A stretch of 64,000 nt of DNA, taken from NCBI RefSeq assembly GCF_037577855.1, contig NZ_JBAKFX010000017.1, forward strand, positions 1 through 64,000, given 5' to 3'. Positions 33,469-43,308 of the stretch are shown one piece after another. Numbering within the stretch: the stretch's first letter is position 1; each line of letters opens with the position of its first letter. The translations under genes and the position numbers were made by a program. This stretch comes from Dethiothermospora halolimnae (GTDB taxonomy: Bacteria; Bacillota; Clostridia; Tissierellales; VENL01). The notes beneath the pieces are model-generated. The model was not told the origin of the DNA, made no database searches, and saw nothing but the letters and a program-made list of their open reading frames with translations.

Positions 33469-34309
33469 CTTCTAACCTCTCTCTAACATAGGTTGGTAGT
33501 GCAAATGCACCAACGTGAAGATCTGTATTATAGTATTTTGTTTTAAGTCCCAATTCGTTCCATTTATTAGGGTTAAAATCCTTAACAGGATGTAATCCCT
33601 TAGATGAAAATCCAAATAACCAATGTCCCGATGGATATGTGGGTATATTATATTGATAAGTTTCAGCCACTTTAAATATTTCTTTTATCTTCTTATGGGA
33701 TCTTGTCATTTCCCTGGCATTATGGGAATAATATGGACTTTCTTTTTGGTTTATTAATATACCATTTTCAGTTAATGCATTATGACAATTGGTATAAAAC
33801 TCCTTTGTAAAAAGTCCCTCCCCTGGACCTATTGGATCTGTGGAGTCAACTATAATAAGGTCGTAAACATTATTTTTGTTCTCCACGAATTTAAGCCCAT
33901 CTTCAAAATATAGACTAACCCTGTCATCGTCTAACTTAGAAGCTGTAAACTGTAGATATTTTCTTGAAACATCCACAACCACTTTATCTATTTCAACCAT
34001 ATCTATTTTTTCTATGGTTTTATATCTTGTTAGTTCCCTAACAGTACCTCCATCTCCTCCCCCTATTACTAACACTGACTTAATATTTGGATTTGTCCCC
34101 ATTGCCACATGGGTAATCATATCGTGATAAATAAACTCATCCTTTTCAGTCACCATAACTAAACCGTCTATGGTTAATAGTTTACCAAACTCATAGGTGT
34201 CGAAAACATCTATCTTTTGAAACTCACTTTCCTGTTGATATATATGCTTTTTTATTTTTGCTGAAAATCTTACGTTATCTGTATGATTTTCCGTATACCA
34301 TAATTCCAT
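33461..34309 (-). CDS. speE: Spermidine synthase
   Basis: The 282-residue aminopropyltransferase joins decarboxylated SAM to putrescine. MELWYTENHTDNVRFS is the standard start, and VIGGGDGGTVRELTRY (cofactor site) and VDSTDPIGPGEGLFTKEFY (gatekeeping and catalytic Asp) follow. Start 34309 follows GGGAGAG; the longer reading has a poorly placed site. Gene order speD-speE-speB with 20-base and overlapping junctions indicates one transcript. Confidence 0.95.
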   Translation of the reverse strand: MELWYTENHTDNVRFSAKIKKHIYQQESEFQKIDVFDTYEFGKLLTIDGLVMVTEKDEFIYHDMITHVAMGTNPNIKSVLVIGGGDGGTVRELTRYKTIEKIDMVEIDKVVVDVSRKYLQFTASKLDDDRVSLYFEDGLKFVENKNNVYDLIIVDSTDPIGPGEGLFTKEFYTNCHNALTENGILINQKESPYYSHNAREMTRSHKKIKEIFKVAETYQYNIPTYPSGHWLFGFSSKGLHPVKDFNPNKWNELGLKTKYYNTDLHVGAFALPTYVRERLEDE

Positions 34310-34329
34310 ATTAATCTCTCCCATATAAC

Positions 34330-34749
34330 TTAGTTTTTAGCATCAGGCTTAAACTTAACTTCTTTAAATTTTTCAGTTGAAAATTTCTTTATTTTTTCAA
34401 CAATTCCCCTTGGAACCTCAGTGGTTTCTGTTTTTTTAGCCTTAAGCTTTTCTTCGAGATAATCAAATGCATTCCATGGATTGACTTCATCCCCACATGT
34501 AAATAGATCCACTGCTGCATAACCATATTCAGGCCATGTGTGAATTGTTAAATGGGACTCTGAGATAATAACCGCTCCACTTACTCCCCAGGGATTAAAC
34601 ATATGAAACACACTTTCCACTATTGTTGCCTTGGCTTCCCTTGCTGCTTGATTCATATGTTTCTCTATTAAATCATGATCATTTAATATATCCTTATCAC
34701 AATCATAAAACTCAACTAATATATGTCTTCCCAATTGTTCTAATTTCAT
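34330..34749 (-). CDS. speD: S-adenosylmethionine decarboxylase proenzyme
   Basis: The 139-residue class 1B enzyme self-cleaves to create a pyruvoyl group and supplies the aminopropyl donor. The cleavage site is E64-S65 in ISESHLTIHTWPEYGYAAVD, with H70 and C85 (LFTCG) as processing and catalytic residues. ATG 34749 follows GGGAGG by 8 bases; the longer reading adds 11 unlikely residues. It is separated from speA by about 290 bases with a terminator, so it heads its own unit. Confidence 0.94.
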   Translation of the reverse strand: MKLEQLGRHILVEFYDCDKDILNDHDLIEKHMNQAAREAKATIVESVFHMFNPWGVSGAVIISESHLTIHTWPEYGYAAVDLFTCGDEVNPWNAFDYLEEKLKAKKTETTEVPRGIVEKIKKFSTEKFKEVKFKPDAKN

Positions 34750-34942
34750 TTGAATTACCTCCCTATCATCTATAATAATCATATATTTTATTTGTATTTG
34801 AAAATCTGATTTTTTATATCACTTTTCTGTTGTTTAATTTAAATTCCTTATAAAGTAATTTAATAATACTAAACAAATAGTTTACCTATATTAAATATAC
34901 TCTTTTTTTGAAATTTGTCAATAAGTTTTGATAAACTTTTTT
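34750..34942. other. speD upstream region
   Basis: AT-rich, presumably holding the speD promoter. No clear riboswitch or ORF was found. Confidence 0.35.
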
Positions 34943-34969
34943 AAAAAAAGAAGGACTATCTAGTCCTTC
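34943..34969 (-). terminator. Intrinsic terminator of speA
   Basis: GAAGGACTATCTAGTCCTTC palindrome with T7 on the minus strand. A degenerate second GGACTATCTAATCC follows near 35013-35026. Confidence 0.85.
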
Positions 34970-35040
34970 GATTTCTTCCAAAGTATATTCAGACTTTGTC
35001 GATACTCTATTGGACTATCTAATCCTTCCCAAATTTAATC

Positions 35041-36492
35041 CTATATTCCCAATACTTTTATCTTTTCTAGATTCGGATCTGACATTCCTGTTATTACACT
35101 TTTTTGGTCCTTTAAGAATTTAATATATTCTATCATTTCTTTATTAATTTTTTCCCCTGGGGTCATTATAGGGATTCCTGGAGGATATGCCATGATAGAT
35201 TCTCCACTTATTTCTCCAATGGCTTTGTCTAAATCTACTAATCTCTTCCTGGCATAAAAGGCATTTCTAGGAGAGACTATGATCTCTGGATTTTCTAGAC
35301 TTCTATTTTGAAATTTTAATTGTGATTTTCTATGTTTTTCACTTAAATCCTTTAATGCAGTAACCAAGGTTTCTAGATTGTCCCTAGTATCCCCTACACT
35401 AACTATAGCTAGAACATTATACATATCCCCTAACTCCATTTGTATATTATACTCATCCCTTAAAATATCATACACCTCAAATCCTGTTAAACCAAGCTCC
35501 GATACATTTATGCCTAATTTTGTTTCATCAAAGTTAAAAACTCCAGGATTTCCTATTAATTCTTTTCCAAATGCATATAGTCCATCTATATTATTTATCT
35601 CATCCCTAGCATTCCTAACTAAGTTAAGTACTTCATTAAGCACCTCTTTTCCCTCTGTGGCTAACATTTTCCTTGCCACATCTAGACTGGCCATCAGTAA
35701 ATAGGATGCGCTGGTTGTTCTATTTAAATTTAGTATGGTTTTTACAGTATTTTTCTCAACAAAACCTTCATTTAAAAGAAGTACAGAACTTTGGGTTAGT
35801 GAACCTCCAGTTTTATGAAGACTAACTGCTGCCATATCTCCACCTAATCTAATTCCTGACATTGGTATATCATCATGGAAACCAAAGTGAGCTCCATGGG
35901 CTTCATCAAGTAAAACTGCCATACCATGTTTATGGGCAATTTTTATTATTCTCTTTAAATCCGACACAGCACCATAATATGTGGGATTTATTAAAAATAT
36001 AGCCTTGGCATCGGGATTATTACCTATTGCTATCTCTATGTTTTCAGCGGTTATTCCCATGGCTATCCCTAATCTTTCATTAATTTCTGGCTGGATATAT
36101 ACCGGTAATGCACCGCTTAATATTAATCCATTTATGGCAGATTTATGGGCATTTCTAGGTATTATAATCTTATCCCCTGGATTACATACGCTCATTATCA
36201 TAGCTTGAACTCCAGAGCTGGTTCCATTTACTAAGAAAAACGAATGATCCGAGCCATAGGCTGATGCCATCAACTCTTGGGCATCCTTAATAACACCTAT
36301 AGGGTTGCTTAAAATATCTAAACACTTCATGGAATTAACATCTATCTCAAGTATTCTTTCTCCTACATAATCTCTGAACTCTTTTAACCCTTGACCATGC
36401 TTGTGACCAGGCACATCAAAGGGTACTACCTTTCTTTCATTATAATCTTTAATTGCATCAAATAATGGAGTCTTATTATGATTATTTAACAA
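35041..36492 (-). CDS. speA: Arginine (Orn/Lys/Arg class) decarboxylase, SpeA type
   Basis: The 483-residue PLP enzyme of the aspartate-aminotransferase fold probably makes agmatine from arginine, judged by the adjacent speB. LFDAIKDYNERKVVPFDVPG and HKHGQGLKEF open it, the PLP lysine is in SLHKTGGSLTQSSVLLL, DEAHGAHFGFH binds the cofactor, and a C-terminal domain ends in AYPPGIPIMTPGE. It is the short B. subtilis form. The start is TTG after GAGGGTG. Lysine or ornithine specificity cannot be excluded. Confidence 0.88.
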   Translation of the reverse strand: MLNNHNKTPLFDAIKDYNERKVVPFDVPGHKHGQGLKEFRDYVGERILEIDVNSMKCLDILSNPIGVIKDAQELMASAYGSDHSFFLVNGTSSGVQAMIMSVCNPGDKIIIPRNAHKSAINGLILSGALPVYIQPEINERLGIAMGITAENIEIAIGNNPDAKAIFLINPTYYGAVSDLKRIIKIAHKHGMAVLLDEAHGAHFGFHDDIPMSGIRLGGDMAAVSLHKTGGSLTQSSVLLLNEGFVEKNTVKTILNLNRTTSASYLLMASLDVARKMLATEGKEVLNEVLNLVRNARDEINNIDGLYAFGKELIGNPGVFNFDETKLGINVSELGLTGFEVYDILRDEYNIQMELGDMYNVLAIVSVGDTRDNLETLVTALKDLSEKHRKSQLKFQNRSLENPEIIVSPRNAFYARKRLVDLDKAIGEISGESIMAYPPGIPIMTPGEKINKEMIEYIKFLKDQKSVITGMSDPNLEKIKVLGI

Positions 36493-36570
36493 TCAAATCA
36501 CCCTCTTCTTACAAAATATATCCAATAATATATTAACCGAAACCCTTTGTCAATATAAATATAATAAAAA

Positions 36571-36814
36571 GACTTTACATTAGTAAAGCCAAGCTGCCTT
36601 TCAACTATCTATAGACAAAGTAAGCAAAAATGGTAGCCATCCCGCAGGATTTGTGAAAATATAGAATAAGGGAGAAAATTGCTTGAATTCCACTGTCTGA
36701 GGGTAGCAAGTTTGGAATTCTACTTTCGACCGTTTCTCTATATTTTCCAAATCCGAGGACTGGCGGACATTTTTGCTTACTTTGCCTATACTCTGACTTC
36801 ACATTAGTAAAGCC
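36571..36814. repeat. Duplicated bidirectional terminator around element copy 2
   Basis: GACTTTACATTAGTAAAGCC at 36571-36590 and the same 20 bases with one change at 36795-36814 flank the palindromic element. The left copy keeps the A-run (T-run on the minus strand) and the right copy the T-run, so joined they make one perfect bidirectional terminator. This suggests insertion with a ~20-bp target duplication between speA and the DUF4003 gene. Confidence 0.6.
36612..36788 (-). repeat. Palindromic MITE-like or RNA element, copy 2
   Basis: The 21-base ends (36612-36632 and 36768-36788) pair with one mismatch. Relative to copy 1 the stem has GTAAGCAAAAATG/CATTTTTGCTTAC instead of GTAAGG.../...CCTTAC, a compensatory change. 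The central part is longer and has its own GAATTCC/GGAATTC hairpin. A 65-codon minus ORF across it is a shadow of the palindrome. Confidence 0.75.
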
Positions 36815-36823
36815 TTTTTATTA

Positions 36824-37765
36824 TTATATATTCATAGATATTGTTGTTAAGAATGTAAACTTCATAAACTCTATAGTATATCCTATATCTTTTTTTATAA
36901 CATTATGACCATCTAATGCATCTATTATTTTTATCATGACTGCAACAACCATATTATATTCATGGGTCCATCTGAGGTTTTTACTTTCTTTTAGGTTATA
37001 TAATATTTCCCTTACATCTTTTATATCTTTATAATTATATATGCCCCCTATGGCCATCAACCCTATTAATGGATAATATAAGGTTTTAAACCTAAAGCCG
37101 TTATTTCTACCTAAATATAATATGTTTCCACATTTCTTAATTAACCCTTCAATATCCCAAGTATTAGTTCTAGCCAATATATATGATAAAAATCTAAGCT
37201 CATCACTTTCATAAAAACCTTGGTCTAATAGCTTATCATGTATGCTTTTTATATTCTTTATAATTTTATGGGTTTTTTCCCTTTTCTTAGCTAGGAGAAT
37301 AATTGGAGTATAATCAACTATATTAACTAAAGATGGATAATAGTTTTTGACTTTACTATATATATTAATAGATTTTATTACCTTATTACTTTTATCCTCC
37401 ATATCTAATAATGCAAATGAGTTTAATGATAACTTGCTATCCTTTTTAAACCCATATTTAATAAGTTCGTTCTGAATGTTTAATAACTGATCAAATTTAC
37501 CTTTAGGATTGTCATACCTTGATATTAATAGACTTGCTAATATATATCTATCCTGATATCTAAGGGGTGAGTACTTTTCAGACTTTACCTTTATATAGTC
37601 ACTAACTTCCATAAAATATTTGTAATCAAACTCTTTATTATTTATCATATAACTAATAACTATTAAGTTTATAACTCCACTGGATACTTTCCACTTTATT
37701 TTTTTATATAGTAACTCATATATTTCACTATATTTATTACATTTATTTTGTATTAACCCATTCAT
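36824..37765 (-). CDS. DUF4003 family protein
   Basis: The 313-residue protein is soluble and mostly helical, with no membrane segment or signal. KVSSGVINLIVISYMINNKE, RYQDRYILASLLIS, GFKKDSKLSLNSFALL and FYESDELRFLSYILA fit the DUF4003 pattern of Firmicutes. The function of the family is not known to me. AGGAG precedes the ATG. It stands alone between CheV and the speA terminator. Confidence 0.75.
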   Translation of the reverse strand: MNGLIQNKCNKYSEIYELLYKKIKWKVSSGVINLIVISYMINNKEFDYKYFMEVSDYIKVKSEKYSPLRYQDRYILASLLISRYDNPKGKFDQLLNIQNELIKYGFKKDSKLSLNSFALLDMEDKSNKVIKSINIYSKVKNYYPSLVNIVDYTPIILLAKKREKTHKIIKNIKSIHDKLLDQGFYESDELRFLSYILARTNTWDIEGLIKKCGNILYLGRNNGFRFKTLYYPLIGLMAIGGIYNYKDIKDVREILYNLKESKNLRWTHEYNMVVAVMIKIIDALDGHNVIKKDIGYTIEFMKFTFLTTISMNI

Positions 37766-37886
37766 CGATACACTCCTTACTATTGTGTATATTGGAAATA
37801 AACATTACTATATAATTATATACCCTTTGGAACGATATTTAACTAAACTATTTATGTAAAAACTCCTATTTTTTTACATAAATAGT

Positions 37887-37912
37887 CCCCTTAATATTAA
37901 GGGGATTATTTA
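37887..37912 (-). terminator. Probable cheV terminator
   Basis: TCCCCTTAATATTAAGGGGA palindrome just after the cheV stop; the T-tract is short. Confidence 0.55.
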
Positions 37913-38814
37913 TTTAGTGTATATTTATCTACAATTTCAATTAGACTATCTATATTTGGTTTACTTATCTGCTCATCTGCACCTACCGATTTTCCTTTAT
38001 GATGTAAATCATCGGTTATTAGTGACGAGAATATTAGAACTGGAAGGTCCTTAAGTATATTATGCTCTTTAATTTTTCTTGTTAATGTATGTCCATCCAT
38101 TTTGGGCATTTCAATATCGGTTATCAAAATATCCACATTTTCTTTGAAACCTTCTCCCTTTTCTTCAGCCAATTGTAATAAATGCCTATAAGCTTCTTCT
38201 CCATTATCAAAAAAGGTCAAATCCGTATATCCCCCTGCAGTTAATGTACCTTTAAGCATTTCCCTAATCATCCTAGAATCATCAGCTAAAATAAGTTTCA
38301 CTTTTCCCCTTTCTTTACTGTGTTTAACTTTTTCAATTTTACCTTCATAACTACCTTTAGATGATGTTAAATCTAAAACAATTTTTTCAAAATCAAGTAA
38401 CATTAAAACTTTATCCTCTAAAACTATATTTCCTATAACTAAAGAATCCCCAACAACTGAGTCTGGTTCCTTAATATCATTCCAACCTATTCTATGTATC
38501 CCTAATACTTTATCTATTAAAAATCCAACCTTCATATTGTTAAATTCACATGATAGCACCATATTTTTCTTATCTCTATCCATTTCTTTATTTTCTAAAA
38601 CATATCTCATATCTATCAAACTCATTGTTTCTCCCCTTACTAAGGAGACTCCAGCCACTGCCTTACTAGAGTTTGGTATTTTTATAATATCCTTTACCTC
38701 AAATATTTCTTTTGTTTTTATTACATTAATAGCATAATGCTTATTATCTACTACAAATTCTAATACCTCAAGTTCTCCAGTTCCACTTTCTAAAAGTATT
38801 CCTTTTTGTTTCAT
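37906..38814 (-). CDS. cheV: Chemotaxis coupling protein CheV (CheW-REC)
   Basis: The 302-residue protein couples chemoreceptors to CheA. An N-terminal CheW domain (about 1-150; FVVDNKHYAINVIKTKEIFE, GVSLVRGETMSLIDMRYVL) is followed by a receiver domain (about 172-300) with DDSRMIREML, phospho-acceptor Asp in DILITDIEMPKMDG, and SSLITDDLHHKGKSVGADEQISKP. Phosphorylation supports adaptation. AGGAGG precedes the ATG. With the MCP at 51703-53697 it shows that the organism is chemotactic; no other che gene is in the window. Confidence 0.95.
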   Translation of the reverse strand: MKQKGILLESGTGELEVLEFVVDNKHYAINVIKTKEIFEVKDIIKIPNSSKAVAGVSLVRGETMSLIDMRYVLENKEMDRDKKNMVLSCEFNNMKVGFLIDKVLGIHRIGWNDIKEPDSVVGDSLVIGNIVLEDKVLMLLDFEKIVLDLTSSKGSYEGKIEKVKHSKERGKVKLILADDSRMIREMLKGTLTAGGYTDLTFFDNGEEAYRHLLQLAEEKGEGFKENVDILITDIEMPKMDGHTLTRKIKEHNILKDLPVLIFSSLITDDLHHKGKSVGADEQISKPNIDSLIEIVDKYTLNK

Positions 38815-38895
38815 ATTTTTAACCTCCTAAATTAGATAATAAAATATCTGAATATTTATCATACTACATACTTCGACATTCTTTTTAAAATCCCT

Positions 38896-40539
38896 TTATT
38901 TTACCAAGTTTTTATATTTATTTACTCCTGTATTTTTTAATTTCTTAAGTTTCATAATATTAATAGGAAGATATATGGTGTATATTGTTAAAACCATAAT
39001 TACACTTGCTAGACTGAAAAAAGAAGCCAAGACTTTTACAATAATAAATATAGCTATAAATATTCCAACATTGATTAAAAACAACATCAATCCATTAAAA
39101 TTATTTTTAATTATTTCATTTTCTGATTCCCAGTTAAGTTTAGGTGAGTCCATATCTATCATTAATCCACTTATTGATATATATGTCAATAGGGGTGCCA
39201 CCGATAGTATATATAATAAGATGAAAGAAGCCTTTACCTTTAGTATTATCATTAATACTATATATACTATCAGACTTATTCCCCCCACTATCACACTTAC
39301 TATAATTTTACCCTTTATTTGTTCTTTGTAACTTATGGGAATAAATTTATTTATAATAAAGTTTCTACCATTTCTAGACACTGGAGTATAAAATATAGGA
39401 TTAGATATAAATGATAACATAGTTATTCCAATAGATATTAAGATTGTATAGTAACCTGAAGTATTATTAATGAATTGTCCGATTTCCCTAAGACCCATAT
39501 CTGAAATTATGGGATATATTATTATATATACCAACCATATATTTCCTGTTATAAAATAAGATATGGCAAATGTAGGTGTCCTCACTATGGTTTTAATTTC
39601 ATAAATAACATATGCAATAACTTTAGACCTCTTACTAAACCTCACCTTAATTTTCTTATTCTTTTTACCACTTTCATTTAAGCCCCTAGCTCCCTTTAGG
39701 TATAATTTCTTTCCTATTATTAAATATATAAAAACACCTATTACCGTTGATAATAAAAATAATACAATTTCTAAAATACCCTGTAATCCACCACTATTTG
39801 AGAGGGCATTAGATGCCGGTTTAGCTTGAAAGAATATACTTAAGACCTTATTATTTTGAGAGTGCCTCATGGTGTCTATTATAGTATTTATATCTTCTGA
39901 ATCTGTATTAAAGTCTAAATATCTTCTCATAATTACATTAATTAATATTACTATAACCACAGACATAATTCCACTTAACAATTTAAATAGATCTTTATGT
40001 TTTGAAAACTTAGAAAATCTCATTATTACCATGGATATTATAGATGCTAAAACAAGGGGTACTATGGGAAATAATACAAATACAATTAAGCTATACATAT
40101 AATAAATTAATCCCTTTGATGCTTTTGTTCCATACACTATAACCATAGGCAAAAAGAAAAAGCCTTGTATTAAGTATTGATTTAATAACACTATAATAAA
40201 CTTTCCCAATAGTAATTCGTGGGATTTAATAGGCAAAAATAAATAGTAATTTAAATCATTTGAGAAATAAAAGGACTTTATTATGTAAAATGTTCCAAAA
40301 ACAAAAGCTATAATACTTAAAAGTAAAAATCCTATATCTAATATATATTTTTCCATATTGCTAGATTCCAATAAGTCATAAATATGTCCTATTAATCTTC
40401 CATATGAAGTTATTATAGGTAACATCATCATTCCAAATATAATAATCAATAGAACTTTCTTCCCCCTATTATCATCACTATCAAAAATACTTGTACCGGT
40501 TTTTGATAATACTTTTAATATATTTATAAATCTATTCAT
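38896..40539 (-). CDS. ABC-2 type exporter permease
   Basis: The 547-residue integral membrane protein has about 12-14 hydrophobic segments and no soluble domain longer than ~50 residues. FLPIKSHELLLGKFIIVLLN and FLPMVIVYG in the first half and the related PVSRNGRNFIINKFIPISYKEQIKGK motif in the second are typical of the ~540-residue ABC exporter permeases of Firmicutes (YthQ/ecsB-like class). It pairs with the ATPase gene, which overlaps it by 8 bases. Substrate unknown; the C-terminus (MKLKKLKNTGVNKYKNL) is cytoplasmic. Confidence 0.82.
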   Translation of the reverse strand: MNRFINILKVLSKTGTSIFDSDDNRGKKVLLIIIFGMMMLPIITSYGRLIGHIYDLLESSNMEKYILDIGFLLLSIIAFVFGTFYIIKSFYFSNDLNYYLFLPIKSHELLLGKFIIVLLNQYLIQGFFFLPMVIVYGTKASKGLIYYMYSLIVFVLFPIVPLVLASIISMVIMRFSKFSKHKDLFKLLSGIMSVVIVILINVIMRRYLDFNTDSEDINTIIDTMRHSQNNKVLSIFFQAKPASNALSNSGGLQGILEIVLFLLSTVIGVFIYLIIGKKLYLKGARGLNESGKKNKKIKVRFSKRSKVIAYVIYEIKTIVRTPTFAISYFITGNIWLVYIIIYPIISDMGLREIGQFINNTSGYYTILISIGITMLSFISNPIFYTPVSRNGRNFIINKFIPISYKEQIKGKIIVSVIVGGISLIVYIVLMIILKVKASFILLYILSVAPLLTYISISGLMIDMDSPKLNWESENEIIKNNFNGLMLFLINVGIFIAIFIIVKVLASFFSLASVIMVLTIYTIYLPINIMKLKKLKNTGVNKYKNLVK

Positions 40540-41254
40540 TGTCAGTCAACTCCAAGAATATATTCTCGAGGGATCCATCTTTTTTAAATTGTCTTTTCAT
40601 TTCATCTAGGGTACCGGAAAACAATATTTTTCCATCACTTATTATAGCAACCCTATCACATATTCTCTCTGCCACTTCCAGTACATGGGTTGAAAAAAAT
40701 ACAGTATTCCCCTTATCTGTATGCTCCCTCATGATTGATTTCACCATATGGGATGACTTAGGATCAAGTCCAGTCATGGGCTCATCTAATATCCAAAGTT
40801 TAGGCTCGTGGAGAAGAACCCCCATTATTATAATCTTTTGACGCATACCATGGGAGTAGCTACTTATCTTATCATCTAATGACCCCCTCATTGCAAATTG
40901 TTCTCCTAGTTTATTTATCCTTTCCTCCCTTATATTTTTATCAACATCATATATATCACAAATGAAGTTTAAATATTCAACACCCCTTAATTTTAAAAAC
41001 ATATCGGGACTATCGGGTACAAATCCGAATAATTTTTTAGCTTCTATCGGTTTTTTATTTATGTCTATATTATCTATTAATACCTCACCTTTATCAGCCT
41101 CTAATATTCCCGTTATCATCTTTATAGTGGTGGTCTTTCCAACTCCATTTGGCCCTAAAAATCCAAATATTTCACCACTTTTAACCTCTAGATTAATATT
41201 ATCAACTGCTTTAAAAACTCCATAGCTTTTACTTACATTTTTTAAGGTAATCAT
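40532..41254 (-). CDS. ABC transporter ATPase partner of the ABC-2 exporter
   Basis: The 240-residue ATPase has Walker A GPNGVGKTT, Q-loop FGFVPDSPDMFLKLRGVEYL, signature SYSHGMRQKIIIMGVL, Walker B LWILDEPMTGLDP and H-loop FFSTHVLEVAERICDR. SYSHGM instead of LSGGQ is common in the CcmA/NatA/EcsA group. Start 41254 follows GGAGG; the longer reading is not supported. Forms a two-gene exporter operon with the permease. Confidence 0.9.
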   Translation of the reverse strand: MITLKNVSKSYGVFKAVDNINLEVKSGEIFGFLGPNGVGKTTTIKMITGILEADKGEVLIDNIDINKKPIEAKKLFGFVPDSPDMFLKLRGVEYLNFICDIYDVDKNIREERINKLGEQFAMRGSLDDKISSYSHGMRQKIIIMGVLLHEPKLWILDEPMTGLDPKSSHMVKSIMREHTDKGNTVFFSTHVLEVAERICDRVAIISDGKILFSGTLDEMKRQFKKDGSLENIFLELTDNE

Positions 41255-41330
41255 ATTAGTATCGCCTCCAAACATTAACTTAGTTACTATTATAGGATAT
41301 AAAGTCACATTATTACAAGATAAAAAAATA

Positions 41331-41372
41331 AAAAGCTTAAAAATTAGAGTTGCTCTAATTTTTAAGCTTTTT
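41331..41372. terminator. Bidirectional terminator
   Basis: AAAAGCTTAAAAATTAGAG pairs with CTCTAATTTTTAAGCTTTT around a short loop. It ends the Bce-like operon. Confidence 0.85.
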
Positions 41373-41373
41373 A

Positions 41374-43308
41374 TTAGTCGTTTACTATTTTATTATAGGA
41401 GTTTAGTGTTATAACATAATAAACTAGATATATTAAAGAATATACTGCAGTTGTTAAGATGATAGGTGTTGATAGGTCCCTCATTAGTAACTTCTCTAAA
41501 CCAAACAGAGCGACTGTACTATGGCATATTCCTATAGCCAGTGGTAATAAAAATACAAATAGGGTTTGTTTTGATACTGACCTTTTCACTTCTCTTTTAC
41601 TTACACCTATTTTCCTTAATATATTATATCTTTCCTTAGATTCATAGGCATCGGTTAGTTGTTTAAAGTATATTATACTTCCTGTAGCTATTAAAAATAC
41701 TAAGCCTAAGAATACACCTATAAACAATACTACCCCTGCAAACTGCATAGTGTCCATATATTGATTATAGAAGGAGGCAAAGAATAATCCATGTTTACTT
41801 GAGCTTGGCTGACTCTTAATATAGTCGTGTAATTCCTTAGTTAATTCTTTAGCTCTCTTCTGATCAGTTATATTAATTGCTGTCATATTATAGGTAATAT
41901 CTGTGTTATTATATACTTCATTATACTTATTATATATTTCTTCATATATTTGATCCTTTACAACTAGAGTGGGATTCTCAGTAAATACAACTAGGTTCTC
42001 CACATTAAAATCTTTGATCTTTAATGTCTTTTTATATCCTTCAAAATCAATTTCTATATCCTTTCCAGAATAAAGTTCCTTTTCTACCCCAAATATATTT
42101 GCATATAATAATGTACTATCATTAGATAGATTTAAATCTTTATTGATTCCTCTGGCCTCTGCTATTTCTTTATAATTACTTTCAGATATTACATAATAAT
42201 CATCTTCAATTTTTTCTCCACCCATATTTACTTTCCACACAGCAGGAATATATTTAATATCTACCATAGATACAAATTCATTTTTAGGATGTTTTTTTAT
42301 TATATCCATGACCCTTTCATCTATATCACTATCATGATTTTTTTCATATACATAACTAAATGGAGTTCTATCAGTGGCATCTTCTGTGAATGTGTAGTAT
42401 CCACTATATATTGTTCCTAAGGCAGTCAATGTAGTAGCACTTAATACTGCTATGGTAGCTAATGTTCTAGCATTACTTTTTATTTTATATAGAAGTTGAC
42501 TGGTTTCTATCATGTTTGTACCCTTATAATATCTTCTTTTACTTTTCTTAAGAAGTTTTATTATATATATCATAGTTGAATCAAATAAACCATATGTTCC
42601 TAAAACTACAAGTCCCAACGTACCTAGTACGGCTATTACAAAAAAGGACGGATCATCTAATCCTTGATATAATACATATCCACCAATTATTAAACCAACT
42701 GAAATAACTGCAATTATTAAGGATGCCTTTGGTTCCTTTTCTGCGGTCTTTTCTGCTTTAAATAACTCTATAAGCTTAAACTTATATATTAATCTATATC
42801 CATGTATAGCTGTTATAATAAATATTATAGCAAACATGTATATGGTGTGGAGTATAGCTTTTGGAACTACTGCAAACTGAACTTGAGCTATATGTCCCAT
42901 AAGTCTTATAAGTATCATAATAAAAAGCTTTGATAATAGACTTCCTAATATTATCCCTACAATTAAGGCAATCATTCCCATAACCAATGTTTCATAAAAT
43001 AACATTCTACCTATTTCTTTTTTCTTAATACCAAGCAAAGAGTAAAGCCCTACTTCTTTTTTTCTTTTCCTTGTAAAATAAGAGTTTGAATACCATATAA
43101 ATATGGCTGAAAATATGGCAAGTACTATTGCCGATGCCTTAAAGCCAGTAGCAACCTGTACGTTAGTTATCTTATATACTTGATCATTATATTGTATAGA
43201 TAAAAATGTATAAAACACCATAATGCTAAATACCATTGATAGAAAATATAAAAAGTAGTTTTTAAAGTTTCTTTTTATATTTTTTGCCGATAGTTTAAAT
43301 AATGTCAC
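41374..43308 (-). CDS. BceB-like FtsX-family permease
   Basis: The 644-residue permease has the ten-helix BceB layout: an N-terminal helix, three helices, a second group, a large extracytoplasmic domain (about 310-515) between helices 7 and 8, and two to three last helices. The start (LFKLSAKNIKRNFKNYFLYF) is typical of the family. I place the start at GTG 43308, eight bases after GGGGGTG; the longer reading begins with TTG. The family confers resistance to, or senses, cell-wall-active peptides such as bacitracin. Overlaps the ATPase gene by 14 bases. Confidence 0.88.
   Translation of the reverse strand: MTLFKLSAKNIKRNFKNYFLYFLSMVFSIMVFYTFLSIQYNDQVYKITNVQVATGFKASAIVLAIFSAIFIWYSNSYFTRKRKKEVGLYSLLGIKKKEIGRMLFYETLVMGMIALIVGIILGSLLSKLFIMILIRLMGHIAQVQFAVVPKAILHTIYMFAIIFIITAIHGYRLIYKFKLIELFKAEKTAEKEPKASLIIAVISVGLIIGGYVLYQGLDDPSFFVIAVLGTLGLVVLGTYGLFDSTMIYIIKLLKKSKRRYYKGTNMIETSQLLYKIKSNARTLATIAVLSATTLTALGTIYSGYYTFTEDATDRTPFSYVYEKNHDSDIDERVMDIIKKHPKNEFVSMVDIKYIPAVWKVNMGGEKIEDDYYVISESNYKEIAEARGINKDLNLSNDSTLLYANIFGVEKELYSGKDIEIDFEGYKKTLKIKDFNVENLVVFTENPTLVVKDQIYEEIYNKYNEVYNNTDITYNMTAINITDQKRAKELTKELHDYIKSQPSSSKHGLFFASFYNQYMDTMQFAGVVLFIGVFLGLVFLIATGSIIYFKQLTDAYESKERYNILRKIGVSKREVKRSVSKQTLFVFLLPLAIGICHSTVALFGLEKLLMRDLSTPIILTTAVYSLIYLVYYVITLNSYNKIVND

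Noticed and set aside
36605..36802. 65-codon ORF on the minus strand
   Set aside because: It lies entirely across the palindromic element, has no clear ribosome site and reflects hairpin arms, not coding sequence.
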